32,818 nt of DNA from Gammaproteobacteria bacterium (GTDB lineage Bacteria > Pseudomonadota > Gammaproteobacteria > QNFN01), in the NCBI GenBank assembly GCA_009937385.1, contig JAACFL010000002.1, positions 1-32,818 on the forward strand, given 5' to 3'. Each line of letters begins with the position of its first letter. Position 1 is the stretch's first letter. The notes beneath the pieces were generated by a model that was given only the letters and a program-made list of their open reading frames with translations, searched no databases and was not told the DNA's origin. The position numbers and the translations under genes are program-made. This document shows positions 16,960-24,403 of this stretch, one piece after another.

Positions 16960-17427
16960 ATGCATCGTCTGCTCGCCATCGCACTGTTGATCACCGCCTG
17001 CTGGCCGATTCTGGCGCTGGCGGACTACGATCGCGGCCTCGCCGCCTACCAGCGTGGAGACTTCACCCAGGCCCACAGCGAGTGGCTCGATGCCGCTCAG
17101 CAAGGCATGGCCCAGGCGCAGTATCGCCTTGCCGATCTCTACGAATCGGGTCTCGGCGTGAACCGTGATTTCCTCGAGGCCTCGAAGTGGTACCGACGTG
17201 CCGCGCGCCAGGGGCATACCATCTCCCAGCACATGATCGGGCTGACCTACGCCTACGGTCTCGGCGTGCCGCGTAACATGGTCGAGGCTTACATGTGGCT
17301 GGACCTGGCGGCCGCCAGCGGCGATCTCAACGCCGGTGCGCTGCGCGACAGCCTGGCCAGGGCGATGGAGCCCGATCAGCTGGCCGACGCGAGGAAGCTA
17401 TCCGAAAACTGGCAGCCTCAGCAGTAG
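16960..17427 (+). CDS. Secreted Sel1-repeat protein
   Basis: 155 residues with a Sec signal peptide (LLAIALLITACWPILALADY; the likely cut is after ALA). Because LITAC resembles a lipobox, lipidation at that cysteine cannot be excluded. At least two Sel1-like repeats follow: AQAQYRLADLYESGLGVNRD and SQHMIGLTYAYGLGVPRN, each with the A..W(y/l)..AA pattern after it. Sel1 proteins act as scaffolds in signalling and envelope complexes. The gene converges with a secreted rhodanese and is separated from it by an AT-rich hairpin. Confidence 0.85.
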   Translation: MHRLLAIALLITACWPILALADYDRGLAAYQRGDFTQAHSEWLDAAQQGMAQAQYRLADLYESGLGVNRDFLEASKWYRRAARQGHTISQHMIGLTYAYGLGVPRNMVEAYMWLDLAAASGDLNAGALRDSLARAMEPDQLADARKLSENWQPQQ

Positions 17428-17442
17428 AATATCAATATAATC

Positions 17443-17475
17443 ATAAATATAAGAGCTATAGTTCATTATATTTAT
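17443..17475. terminator. AT-only hairpin between convergent genes
   Basis: ATAAATATAA and TTATATTTAT form a perfect 10-pair stem around a 13-base loop. The surrounding 60 bases are about 80% A+T in an otherwise GC-rich window. It lies between the stops of the Sel1 gene (plus) and the rhodanese gene (minus), so a two-way terminator is possible; an AT-only stem would be weak compared with a normal GC stem. Confidence 0.35.
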
Positions 17476-17532
17476 AATGTAATTTCAGCTCACCAGCACC
17501 ACCTGGGACACGTCAGGGCTGGTGCCTGATCG

Positions 17533-17943
17533 CTACTCTCCCTCCAGCCAGGCACCGTACCCCCGAAACAGCACCTTGACGTCTTCCCGACCGGCGATGC
17601 GCAGGGCCATGTGGGCCTTCGATGAAAGCATGCCGGTATCGCAGTAGAGAACGACGGGACGGTCGTCCGGGATCTCGCCACGGCGCGTCAGGATCTGTCG
17701 CCACTCGATGTTGATCGCCCCGGGGATGTGACCGGCCGCGAAGCGCTCCGGGCTGCGGGTGTCGATGAAAAGCACGCCGCCGAGTTCGACCGAGGCGAGT
17801 TGTCCTGCGGTGATCGTGCCGTCGGTGTACTGAGCGAAATCGAGGTACTCCTGGAGCGCGGCGATCTCCCGGGAGTCGTCCGCCACTCCGGCACCCGGCA
17901 ACAGAGAGGCCAGCAGCACGGAGACCGGAAGAATCCGTTTCAT
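17533..17943 (-). CDS. Secreted rhodanese-like sulfurtransferase domain protein
   Basis: 136 residues with a signal peptide (MKRILPVSVLLASLLPGAGVAD) and a single rhodanese domain. The fold landmarks are VLFIDTRSPERFAAGHIPGAINI, then the active-site loop VLYCDTGMLSSKAHMAL and LFRGYGAWLEGE at the end. The catalytic Cys is present (YCDTGMLS), but the Arg or second small-residue pattern typical of CxxGxRS is replaced by Leu. It is probably periplasmic and may carry sulfane sulfur or act only as a binding domain. It lies downstream of the small-lipoprotein gene on the same strand. Confidence 0.85.
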   Translation of the reverse strand: MKRILPVSVLLASLLPGAGVADDSREIAALQEYLDFAQYTDGTITAGQLASVELGGVLFIDTRSPERFAAGHIPGAINIEWRQILTRRGEIPDDRPVVLYCDTGMLSSKAHMALRIAGREDVKVLFRGYGAWLEGE

Positions 17944-18028
17944 CGTGCTGCTCTCAGTCCACCAAGCGTGTTTATCCGTCTGGACAGGCCGAGGTGGCGG
18001 CCGTGAGAAAGGCGTGGTGCGCCCGTGA

Positions 18029-18220
18029 TCAGTCCGTCGTACGGCGCTGTTCGGCTTTCAGCATGGCCTCGTTTAGATTCGACTGCGCGCGGTCCATGGT
18101 CTTCTCGGCCTGCTCCGCTTCCTGGGCCTTGAGTGTGGCCACGGTCGCGGCGGTGGTCGCGGTCTCCGCGCCGCATGCCGTGAGACCGAGAGCCAACGCC
18201 GCACAGATTAGAAGTCTCAT
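18029..18220 (-). CDS. Very small lipoprotein, 63 residues
   Basis: Not listed as its own ORF in the track, but the ATG at 18220 has a near-perfect AGGAGGT a few bases upstream. The protein has a short signal peptide with lipobox LTAC (Cys16). The mature part is about 47 residues, alanine-rich and strongly helical (AATVATLKAQEAEQAEKTMD), similar in style to Lpp-like or OprI-like proteins but with no clear heptad lock. I infer an envelope lipoprotein with a coiled-coil stalk. It follows the AsnC-domain gene by 58 bases. Confidence 0.75.
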   Translation of the reverse strand: MRLLICAALALGLTACGAETATTAATVATLKAQEAEQAEKTMDRAQSNLNEAMLKAEQRRTTD

Positions 18221-18278
18221 CCCATACCTCCTGGAGTCATGCTGTGGCGGGCGCGTGACCGGAGGCCCGCGGAAACGG

Positions 18279-18554
18279 TCACATGCCGATCGAGAACATC
18301 TCGTCGAGGTCGTGGCGCGAAAAGGCGCGAAAGGACAGCATCGACTCGGTGTGGGTGATGCCCTCGAGCTTGACCATGTCGTGGGTGACCAGGTGGGCGA
18401 GGGCCTCGTTGTTCTCGACGCGCACGACCGCCACCAGGTCGTAGCGTCCGCTGACCGAGTAGACCTCGCTGATCCCGGACAGGTCGGCGAGTTGCTGGGC
18501 GAGATCGCCGATGTGGTGGCGGTCGGCATTGATCAGGATGATCGCGGTAACCAT
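18279..18554 (-). CDS. Stand-alone Lrp/AsnC ligand-binding (RAM) domain protein
   Basis: 91 residues (VTAIILINADRHHIGDLAQQ...VYSVSGRYDLVAVVRVE) matching the C-terminal AsnC/Lrp 'regulation of amino acid metabolism' domain, with no helix-turn-helix in front. Such free-standing domains form oligomers and bind amino acids. The ATG has CGGAG seven bases upstream. It lies 21 bases after the EAL gene and is probably co-transcribed with it. Confidence 0.85.
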   Translation of the reverse strand: MVTAIILINADRHHIGDLAQQLADLSGISEVYSVSGRYDLVAVVRVENNEALAHLVTHDMVKLEGITHTESMLSFRAFSRHDLDEMFSIGM

Positions 18555-18575
18555 CGCGGGTCTCCGTTGCGTTAA

Positions 18576-21119
18576 TCAGTGAATCGATTTCGGGCCGTTG
18601 CCCACGGTCTTTGGCTCGGGTGTGGCTTCGCCGACGATCGGTACCGGCGGCTCCTCGCCGTGCCGGTAGAGCGCCTGGCCCCAGGGAGATTCGATGTGCC
18701 ACTTGAGAAGGTCGAGGGCGCTCTGTGGACGGGAGATGTAGAAGCCCTGCGCGGTGTCGCAGCCCATCTCGATCAGCAGATCGATGGTCTCCTGGCTGTC
18801 GACGCCTTCGGCGATAACCTCGAGACCGAGACTGTGCGCGAGGTCGATCGTCGCCTTGACGATGGCGCGGTCCTCGGCGTTGGAGTCGAGATTGAGCACG
18901 AAGGACTTGTCGATCTTCACCTCGTCCACGGGCAGCCGTTTGAGGTAGGACATCGACGAGTAGCCGGTGCCGAAATCGTCGATCGACAGGCGGATGCCCA
19001 TGTCGCTGAGCTCGCGCAGCAGGTCCAGGACCCGCTCGGGATCGTCCATCATCGCGCTCTCGGTCACCTCCATCTCGATGCGCGACGGCTTGACGTTCCA
19101 CGCCTCGATCAGCTCGCGGATCTGGCCGAGCAAGTGGCGGTCCTGGAGATTCCACGCCGAGAGATTGATCGCGCTGACGATGTTCAGGCCCATCTCCTGC
19201 CAGCGGCTGACCTGGTCGAAGGCCGCGTTGAGCACCCACAGCGTCAGCGGACGGATCAGGCCGGTCTTTTCTGCCAGCGGCACGAACAGCTCGGGAGAGA
19301 TCAGGCCCATCTGCGGGTGATTCCAGCGGATCAGGCACTCGACGCTGGTCAGGCGGCGGTCGCGCAGCGATACCTTTGGCTGGAAGTTCAGCATCAGCTG
19401 GTCCTCGACGCTGAGCGCGGTGCGCAGGTCGCCGAGCAGTTTGAGGTCGCGCAGGCCGTGCTTGTTGAGGCTCGGATCGTAGACCGAGAATTCCATGCGC
19501 GTGCGGCGCACCGAGTGCAGCGCCACGTCGGCATGGCGCATCAGGGTATCGGCGTCGATGCCGTGTTCGGGGAACAGCGTGATCCCGAGCTGCGCCTTCA
19601 TGTGCAGCGGGTGACCGTCGAGGTAGAAGGTGCGGTCGAGGGCGTCGTGGACCTGGTGGGCCATCTCCTCGGCACTGGCACGGTCGCAGCTGGTCAGCAC
19701 GACGACGAAGACGTCGTCGCCGCTGCGCGCCACCATCTCGGTTTCGCCGACCCCCTTGACCAGCACGTCAGCCGCCTGCTGCAGGATCATGTCACCGAAG
19801 TAGTGACCCAGGGTGTTGTTGATCTCACGGATGCGGTCCAGGCCGACCATCAGCAACGCGAAGGACGCACTCTCTTTCTGGCTCTCGGTGATGACCTGGT
19901 CGAGGCGGTCGAAAAGCAGGTTGCGGTTCGGCAGCCCGGTCATGTCGTCGTAGTGGGCGAGGTACTCGAGTTCGGCGGTGCGCGAGCGGATGCGCTCCTC
20001 CAGCTCGTCGCCGTAGCGACCGAGGGCCTCCTCGGCCTCGCGACGTTCGTGGTTCTCGTCGCGCAGACGCTGTTCGGAGGTGACCAGGCGGCGGTTCAGG
20101 TAGAGGGTGTAGGCCGTCGTTGTGATCATCATCGCCAGCGCGATCGCGGCGAGCACCAGCCAGTGGCCGTGGTCGTCGATCAGGCTCGCCAGCGTGACAC
20201 GGTCGAACCCTGCGTAGGGCGGCGCACCGATGGTGCGCAGCAGCTCGTGCACCGGCTGGTAGTCAAGCGGGGTGTTCCACTCGATCGCCGCGTGGGTCAT
20301 GTCCGAGTCGGGATCGATGTCGAGCAGCGCGACCACGACCTGGCGTGCCAGCGTGTCGGGTGTATGGCGCAGCTTGGCCAGCGGCCACTCGGGGTAGAGC
20401 GCGGTGCTGTGCGCGACCGGGAAGAACGCGCTCTGACGGGGCTCGATGAACTTGAACTGCTCACGTTGCAGGTTGTCGTTGGCGCTCATCTGCTGCAGCA
20501 AGCCGGCGGGGAGCACGCCGGCGTCGGCGCGCCCCTCGAGCACTGCGTCGATCACCTCCCAGGTGTCGAATGCGGTGAAAAGGGTGCTGTAGTCGTCGTT
20601 GGCCACCAGCCCGGCTTTGCGCAGGGCATGCTCGGCCAGCCGCCAACCCGAGAACGAGTGCTCGTCCAGCGCCGCGATGCTGCCACCCTCGAGATCCTCG
20701 AAGTGACTCAGGTCGATCCGGTCGCTGCGGGTAAACAGCGTCGCGGAGAGCATGTTCAGGGCATGGCCATCGATCTTCGAGATCCTGGTCGCGATGCGCG
20801 TGATGCCGTTTTCGACTTCCAGTTCGACGTAGAGGCCGGGGTCGGTGATCACGAAGTCGAGGCTGGCAGCGCCTGTGTCCACGCCGCTCAGGGTGTTGCT
20901 GCGGGTCAGCGGGACCAGTTCGAAGTGGTAGTTGGGGAGGTGGCGGTTGAGGTGCCAGATGACTGGAGACCAGCGTTCGAGTTCGCGATCCGGGTTGCCC
21001 TGGAGCTGAACGCCGATGACCACGTCACGGTGGTCGCTCCAGCTCGCTGTCGCCGGCACCAGGCAGGCCAGCAGCAGGCACAGCAGTCGCGGCAGCTGTC
21101 CCAGCAGCGAACGCATCAT
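18576..21119 (-). CDS. Periplasmic PhnD-like sensor, degenerate GGDEF, intact EAL protein
   Basis: 847 residues. A signal peptide (1-26) leads into a periplasmic phosphonate/PhnD-type substrate-binding fold (about 30-300; DVVIGVQLQGNP, LDFVITDPGLYVELE, ADAGVLPAGLLQQM). A membrane helix (about 320-340) follows, then a coiled linker, a GGDEF fold (about 385-550; DDMTGLPNRNLLFDRL) and a C-terminal EAL domain (about 560-810). The GGDEF signature is RSGDDVF (465-471), so cyclase activity is unlikely. The EAL motif is ECL (594-596), but DDFGTGYSS, KIDKSF, AEGVDS and CDTAQGFYISRP remain, so c-di-GMP hydrolysis is likely. Its start overlaps the stop of the upstream gene by four bases (ATGA), showing translational coupling. 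Confidence 0.93.
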   Translation of the reverse strand: MMRSLLGQLPRLLCLLLACLVPATASWSDHRDVVIGVQLQGNPDRELERWSPVIWHLNRHLPNYHFELVPLTRSNTLSGVDTGAASLDFVITDPGLYVELEVENGITRIATRISKIDGHALNMLSATLFTRSDRIDLSHFEDLEGGSIAALDEHSFSGWRLAEHALRKAGLVANDDYSTLFTAFDTWEVIDAVLEGRADAGVLPAGLLQQMSANDNLQREQFKFIEPRQSAFFPVAHSTALYPEWPLAKLRHTPDTLARQVVVALLDIDPDSDMTHAAIEWNTPLDYQPVHELLRTIGAPPYAGFDRVTLASLIDDHGHWLVLAAIALAMMITTTAYTLYLNRRLVTSEQRLRDENHERREAEEALGRYGDELEERIRSRTAELEYLAHYDDMTGLPNRNLLFDRLDQVITESQKESASFALLMVGLDRIREINNTLGHYFGDMILQQAADVLVKGVGETEMVARSGDDVFVVVLTSCDRASAEEMAHQVHDALDRTFYLDGHPLHMKAQLGITLFPEHGIDADTLMRHADVALHSVRRTRMEFSVYDPSLNKHGLRDLKLLGDLRTALSVEDQLMLNFQPKVSLRDRRLTSVECLIRWNHPQMGLISPELFVPLAEKTGLIRPLTLWVLNAAFDQVSRWQEMGLNIVSAINLSAWNLQDRHLLGQIRELIEAWNVKPSRIEMEVTESAMMDDPERVLDLLRELSDMGIRLSIDDFGTGYSSMSYLKRLPVDEVKIDKSFVLNLDSNAEDRAIVKATIDLAHSLGLEVIAEGVDSQETIDLLIEMGCDTAQGFYISRPQSALDLLKWHIESPWGQALYRHGEEPPVPIVGEATPEPKTVGNGPKSIH

Positions 21120-23290
21120 GCCGCAGGCTCCACACGGTTACGGCCACCGTGTTTTGCTTTCAGCAGCGCCTCGTCGGCACGGCGCACCATCTCCACAGGG
21201 GACTGGATCGCCGGGTCGGGATAGGCGGCTGCCCCGATGCTGATGGTCACGCGCTCGCGGTCGAGCTGTGCGACCGTGGTGCCGATCAGGTTCTTGCGTA
21301 CCTTCTCGGCGGCGGTCATCGCCTGTTCGAGGTTGGTCTGCGGCAGCGCGACGGCGAAGGTGCTCTCACCGAAGCGGGCGACCAGGTCGGTCTTGCGAAC
21401 CGCCTTGTTCAGCACGCCGGCGACCGTCGTCAGCACCACGTCGGCCATGTGGTAGCCGAAGCGGTCGCTGAAGGCCCGGAAGTGGTCGATGTCGACCATC
21501 AGCAGCGAGAGATCGGTGCCGTAGCGCTGCGCATCGTTGAAGTGGGCTTCCAGCTTGTCGGTGAAATGGCCACGGTTGGCGGTGTTGGTCAGCGGATCGC
21601 GGGTCAGGAGGTCATCGATCCGGCGCTGCGAGGCGGCGTCGTTCAGGATGATCGCGACCTGGCGGGCCAGGTAGTCGAGCAGCACGCGCTCGTCGTCTGG
21701 CGTGGGCTTGGCGAACCCGAGCAGCAGCAGACCGAGCAGTTCGCCGCGGTAGAGCAGCGGGTAGTAGGCGAGGTGGCGCGGCATGACGCTGCCTACCCCG
21801 AGGTCCAGGGCCAGCTCGGTGCCCTTGTCGCCGACGTAGACGGTGCGGCTCTCGCGTTCGAGCGCGACCTGGCCCGGCAAGCCTTCGCCGATCTTGAGCG
21901 ATTCGAGGCCGTCGAGATCGAGAGCGTGGCTGGCGTAGGGCGTCAGCCGGTTGCTCCCTTCCTCGAGCAGGTAGATGACGCCCAGCATGCCGTTCGAGAT
22001 CTCGATGACCTTGTCCAGCGTCCCCTGCAGCAGCTTGTCGGAACTCATCGACAGATCGACCAGCGAGGAGAGCGTGGTGTACTGGGTCAGGCGCCGATCG
22101 CGACCGACCACGGCCTCGGCCATCCGGTTGAAGCCCGCGCCGAGCCTCTCGAACTCGTCACGGGTGATGATCTCGGTGCGCACGTCGTGAGCACCTTCGG
22201 CGAAGGCGTTCTGCGCGGCCACGATGGCGCGCAGTGGGCGCACGGTGTCGCGGTAGGCGAGGTAGGCGATGACCAGCGAGAGCAGGATGCCCAGGGCGAT
22301 GAAGCCGTAGACATGGCGCGTGTTCCGCGCGATGTGTGTGGTGATCTTGTCGTCGCTGAGCAGCAGTGCGAGGCCGCCGACCGACTGGTAGTCGCCGTTG
22401 AGGATCGGCTCGGCCAGCACGAGATTGCGCTGCGAGTTGATCTCGAGCTGTCCACTGAAGACCTGGCCACCCTCGATGGCCCGGTCGAGCCTGGAGTCGA
22501 GCAGGCTGCCGGGTGGCAGCGGCTCGTCTGGCAACCCGGCCGTGGCGATGACCTGGTCGCCCTGGAGCAACGCGACGTAGGTCCTCTCGATGGTCAGCTG
22601 ATTCTGGATCTGTTGCAGCAGCAACTGGTTGCCGTGCAGCAGCTTCACCCCGATCAGGGCGCCCTGGTCACTGACCGGAACGACGATGATCTGGGCAAGG
22701 ACCAGTGGTGGCAGCTCGGCATAACGCTGGGGATCTTCGCTGACGAACAGCGCACGCGGCAGCAGCTCGGTGGTGATCAGGTTCTCGCGCAGCGTACCCA
22801 GGGCACGGCCCAGGCCACTGCCGAAGTTGTAGTGATTGCCCAGCTCGCCCCGGATCCGGCCGCGCACCACCTGGTCGCGATCGATCGCAAACCAGAGGTC
22901 GACGAAGCTGAAGCGTCGCGCGTTGCGTTCGAGCAGGCGGTACAGACCGGCCGCGTCACGCTGCTGGAGATAGAGCGTGGTGCGGTCGTTGTCGGCGTCC
23001 TGGACCAGCGCGATGCGCACGTCTTCCAGGGGCCGCTGGTAGGCATTCCAGGCACTGCGCAGGTTGGCCTCCAGCGCTTGCGCGGTCTCGTTCTCAAGCG
23101 CGTCACGCATGGTCTGCTTGGTGATGGTCAGCAGGCCGGCCATCGGCACGAAGACGACGAGGGCGAAGGCAATCAGGGTCTTCCAGCCGAGCGACAGGTA
23201 GAAGCGCTGCGGCCCCCAGACGACGCGGAAGACGCTGTCTCGGCTGCTCACCTGGACCAGGACCCCTTGGTGGACTCCGCTGCAACGCAC
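21116..23290 (-). CDS. Membrane sensor with Cache-like periplasmic domain, HAMP, GAF and degenerate GGDEF
   Basis: 724 residues from a GTG in the track; a GTG at 23251 (711 residues) is equally possible, and no strong ribosome-binding site settles it. Layout: membrane segment about 36-57, large periplasmic region (58-326, dCache-like), second membrane segment (327-345), HAMP (about 346-400), GAF domain (about 405-550) and a GGDEF fold (560-720, TRDPLTNTANRGHFTDKL and MVDIDHFRAFSDRFGYHMAD). The GGDEF motif is RFGESTF (639-645), lacking the second glycine and the acidic pair, so cyclase activity is unlikely. It is coupled to the EAL protein gene and probably forms a sensing pair with it. Confidence 0.92.
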   Translation of the reverse strand: MRCSGVHQGVLVQVSSRDSVFRVVWGPQRFYLSLGWKTLIAFALVVFVPMAGLLTITKQTMRDALENETAQALEANLRSAWNAYQRPLEDVRIALVQDADNDRTTLYLQQRDAAGLYRLLERNARRFSFVDLWFAIDRDQVVRGRIRGELGNHYNFGSGLGRALGTLRENLITTELLPRALFVSEDPQRYAELPPLVLAQIIVVPVSDQGALIGVKLLHGNQLLLQQIQNQLTIERTYVALLQGDQVIATAGLPDEPLPPGSLLDSRLDRAIEGGQVFSGQLEINSQRNLVLAEPILNGDYQSVGGLALLLSDDKITTHIARNTRHVYGFIALGILLSLVIAYLAYRDTVRPLRAIVAAQNAFAEGAHDVRTEIITRDEFERLGAGFNRMAEAVVGRDRRLTQYTTLSSLVDLSMSSDKLLQGTLDKVIEISNGMLGVIYLLEEGSNRLTPYASHALDLDGLESLKIGEGLPGQVALERESRTVYVGDKGTELALDLGVGSVMPRHLAYYPLLYRGELLGLLLLGFAKPTPDDERVLLDYLARQVAIILNDAASQRRIDDLLTRDPLTNTANRGHFTDKLEAHFNDAQRYGTDLSLLMVDIDHFRAFSDRFGYHMADVVLTTVAGVLNKAVRKTDLVARFGESTFAVALPQTNLEQAMTAAEKVRKNLIGTTVAQLDRERVTISIGAAAYPDPAIQSPVEMVRRADEALLKAKHGGRNRVEPAA

Positions 23291-23371
23291 GCGAAGAATG
23301 CCCGACGTCAGAAGCGACGGGTAGAGATCATTCTAACTGCTGGTTTCGGATGCGGAAAGTCAGGTCGAACA

Positions 23372-23399
23372 TGCGGGGTGACCGGGCGGTCACCCCGCA
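23372..23399 (-). terminator. Hairpin after the DUF2892 gene
   Basis: TGCGGGGTGACC and GGTCACCCCGCA make a perfect 12-pair stem with loop GGGC, 25 bases past the DUF2892 stop on the minus strand. The following bases lack a strong T-run, so the efficiency is uncertain. Confidence 0.6.
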
Positions 23400-23424
23400 C
23401 GTCGAGGCGTCGCGGATGAACGGC

Positions 23425-23628
23425 TCAGGCGGCGCTCTTGGAGTCGTCGGCCTTGCAGGTGCGGATGCCGAACAGGGTGTAGGCCGGGCACCAGCGAAAC
23501 AGTCCGGTGGCCAGCGGTACCACCCCGATGTAACCCCAGACGGGGATGATGCCCATGACGGTGAGCGCGATCAGCGCGAGGCCGGCAACGATGCGCAGGA
23601 TCTGGTCGATACTACCAACGTTCTGCAT
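23425..23628 (-). CDS. DUF2892 (YgaP-like membrane) protein
   Basis: I use the ATG giving MQNVGSIDQILRIVAGLALI (67 residues), which has AGGAGA close upstream; the track's longer start adds thirty unlikely residues. Two membrane helices are visible (LRIVAGLALIALTVMGIIPV and YIGVVPLATGLFRWCPAYTL), then the FGIRTC end typical of this domain. DUF2892 forms the membrane part of the rhodanese YgaP; stand-alone copies are often near sulfur- or redox-linked genes. It follows the Crp/Fnr gene by 96 bases. Confidence 0.85.
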   Translation of the reverse strand: MQNVGSIDQILRIVAGLALIALTVMGIIPVWGYIGVVPLATGLFRWCPAYTLFGIRTCKADDSKSAA

Positions 23629-23724
23629 GACGATTCTCCTGATTGGATGCACGGGGATGCGCCCCGGATAACGACCATTTGACCACGTGGCGCGGCCTGC
23701 TTCAGTAACCGGGGTCACACAGCC

Positions 23725-24393
23725 TCAGGAACCGGCGAGGTGGGCGAGGGCGTCGCGGTCGTGCAGTTCGATGCGGCCGCGGTGCAGGGCGACCAGGCCG
23801 CGGTGCTCGAAATCCTTGAGCAGGCGGCTGACCACCTCGCGGGCCGTACCGAGTTCGGTCGCGAGTTCCTGATGGGTGGCGTTGACCATGCCGTCACGGT
23901 CGGCCCCGTCGCGCAGGCGGGCGGCGAGGCGCAGGTCCATCCGCTCGAAAGCAACCTCCTCGACGAGCGTGATCAGGTCGGCGATGCGCCGGGCGTAGAC
24001 GGCGAAGACGAACTGGCGGAAACCGGTCGACCCTGCCAACAGCGCCTGGAACAGCGCGCCGGGCAGCGCGATGGCGCGCACCTCGGTCTCGGTGACGCCC
24101 TCGGCCGGGTAGCGCTCGCCGGCGAGAAGGCACGACGTGGTCAGGATGCAGGTCTGCCCGTCGCCGACGCGGTAGAGGGTGATCTCGCGGCCGTTGCTCG
24201 AGGTCTTCTGCACGCGCACCGAACCGTCGAGCACCAGCAGGTAGTTGGTGCAGGCGTCGCCGTCGTGGAACAGCGTGATCCCGGCCGGCAGCGTGACCGG
24301 GTGCGCCTCGGCGACGAGTCGATCGCGCGCGTCGGGCTCGAGCGCCGCGAGCTTCGGGAAGGCGTCGAGCCACGCGGCCGCGTCGTGCGGCAT
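23725..24393 (-). CDS. Crp/Fnr family transcriptional regulator
   Basis: The real start is the ATG giving MPHDAAAWLDAFPKLAALEP (222 residues); the track adds a 61-residue shadow from the upstream gene. An N-terminal cyclic-nucleotide-binding fold (about 10-130; GITLFHDGDACTNYLLVLDG, VGDGQTCILTTSCLLAGERY) is followed by a dimer helix and a Crp-type helix-turn-helix (THQELATELGTAREVVSRLLKDFEHRGLV). Cysteines occur at GDACTNY and TCILTTSC, not in the N-terminal Fnr cluster position, so an iron-sulfur or thiol sensor is possible but unproven. It lies 10 bases after the DAHP-synthase stop. Confidence 0.88.
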   Translation of the reverse strand: MPHDAAAWLDAFPKLAALEPDARDRLVAEAHPVTLPAGITLFHDGDACTNYLLVLDGSVRVQKTSSNGREITLYRVGDGQTCILTTSCLLAGERYPAEGVTETEVRAIALPGALFQALLAGSTGFRQFVFAVYARRIADLITLVEEVAFERMDLRLAARLRDGADRDGMVNATHQELATELGTAREVVSRLLKDFEHRGLVALHRGRIELHDRDALAHLAGS

Positions 24394-24403
24394 GCCGGGC
24401 TGG

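Noticed and set aside
18579-21224. 881-residue plus-strand ORF
   Set aside because: Antisense shadow of the PhnD/GGDEF/EAL gene; the composition is biased and no domain is visible.
21149-23419. 756-residue plus-strand ORF
   Set aside because: Antisense shadow of the GAF/GGDEF gene, with no recognisable fold.
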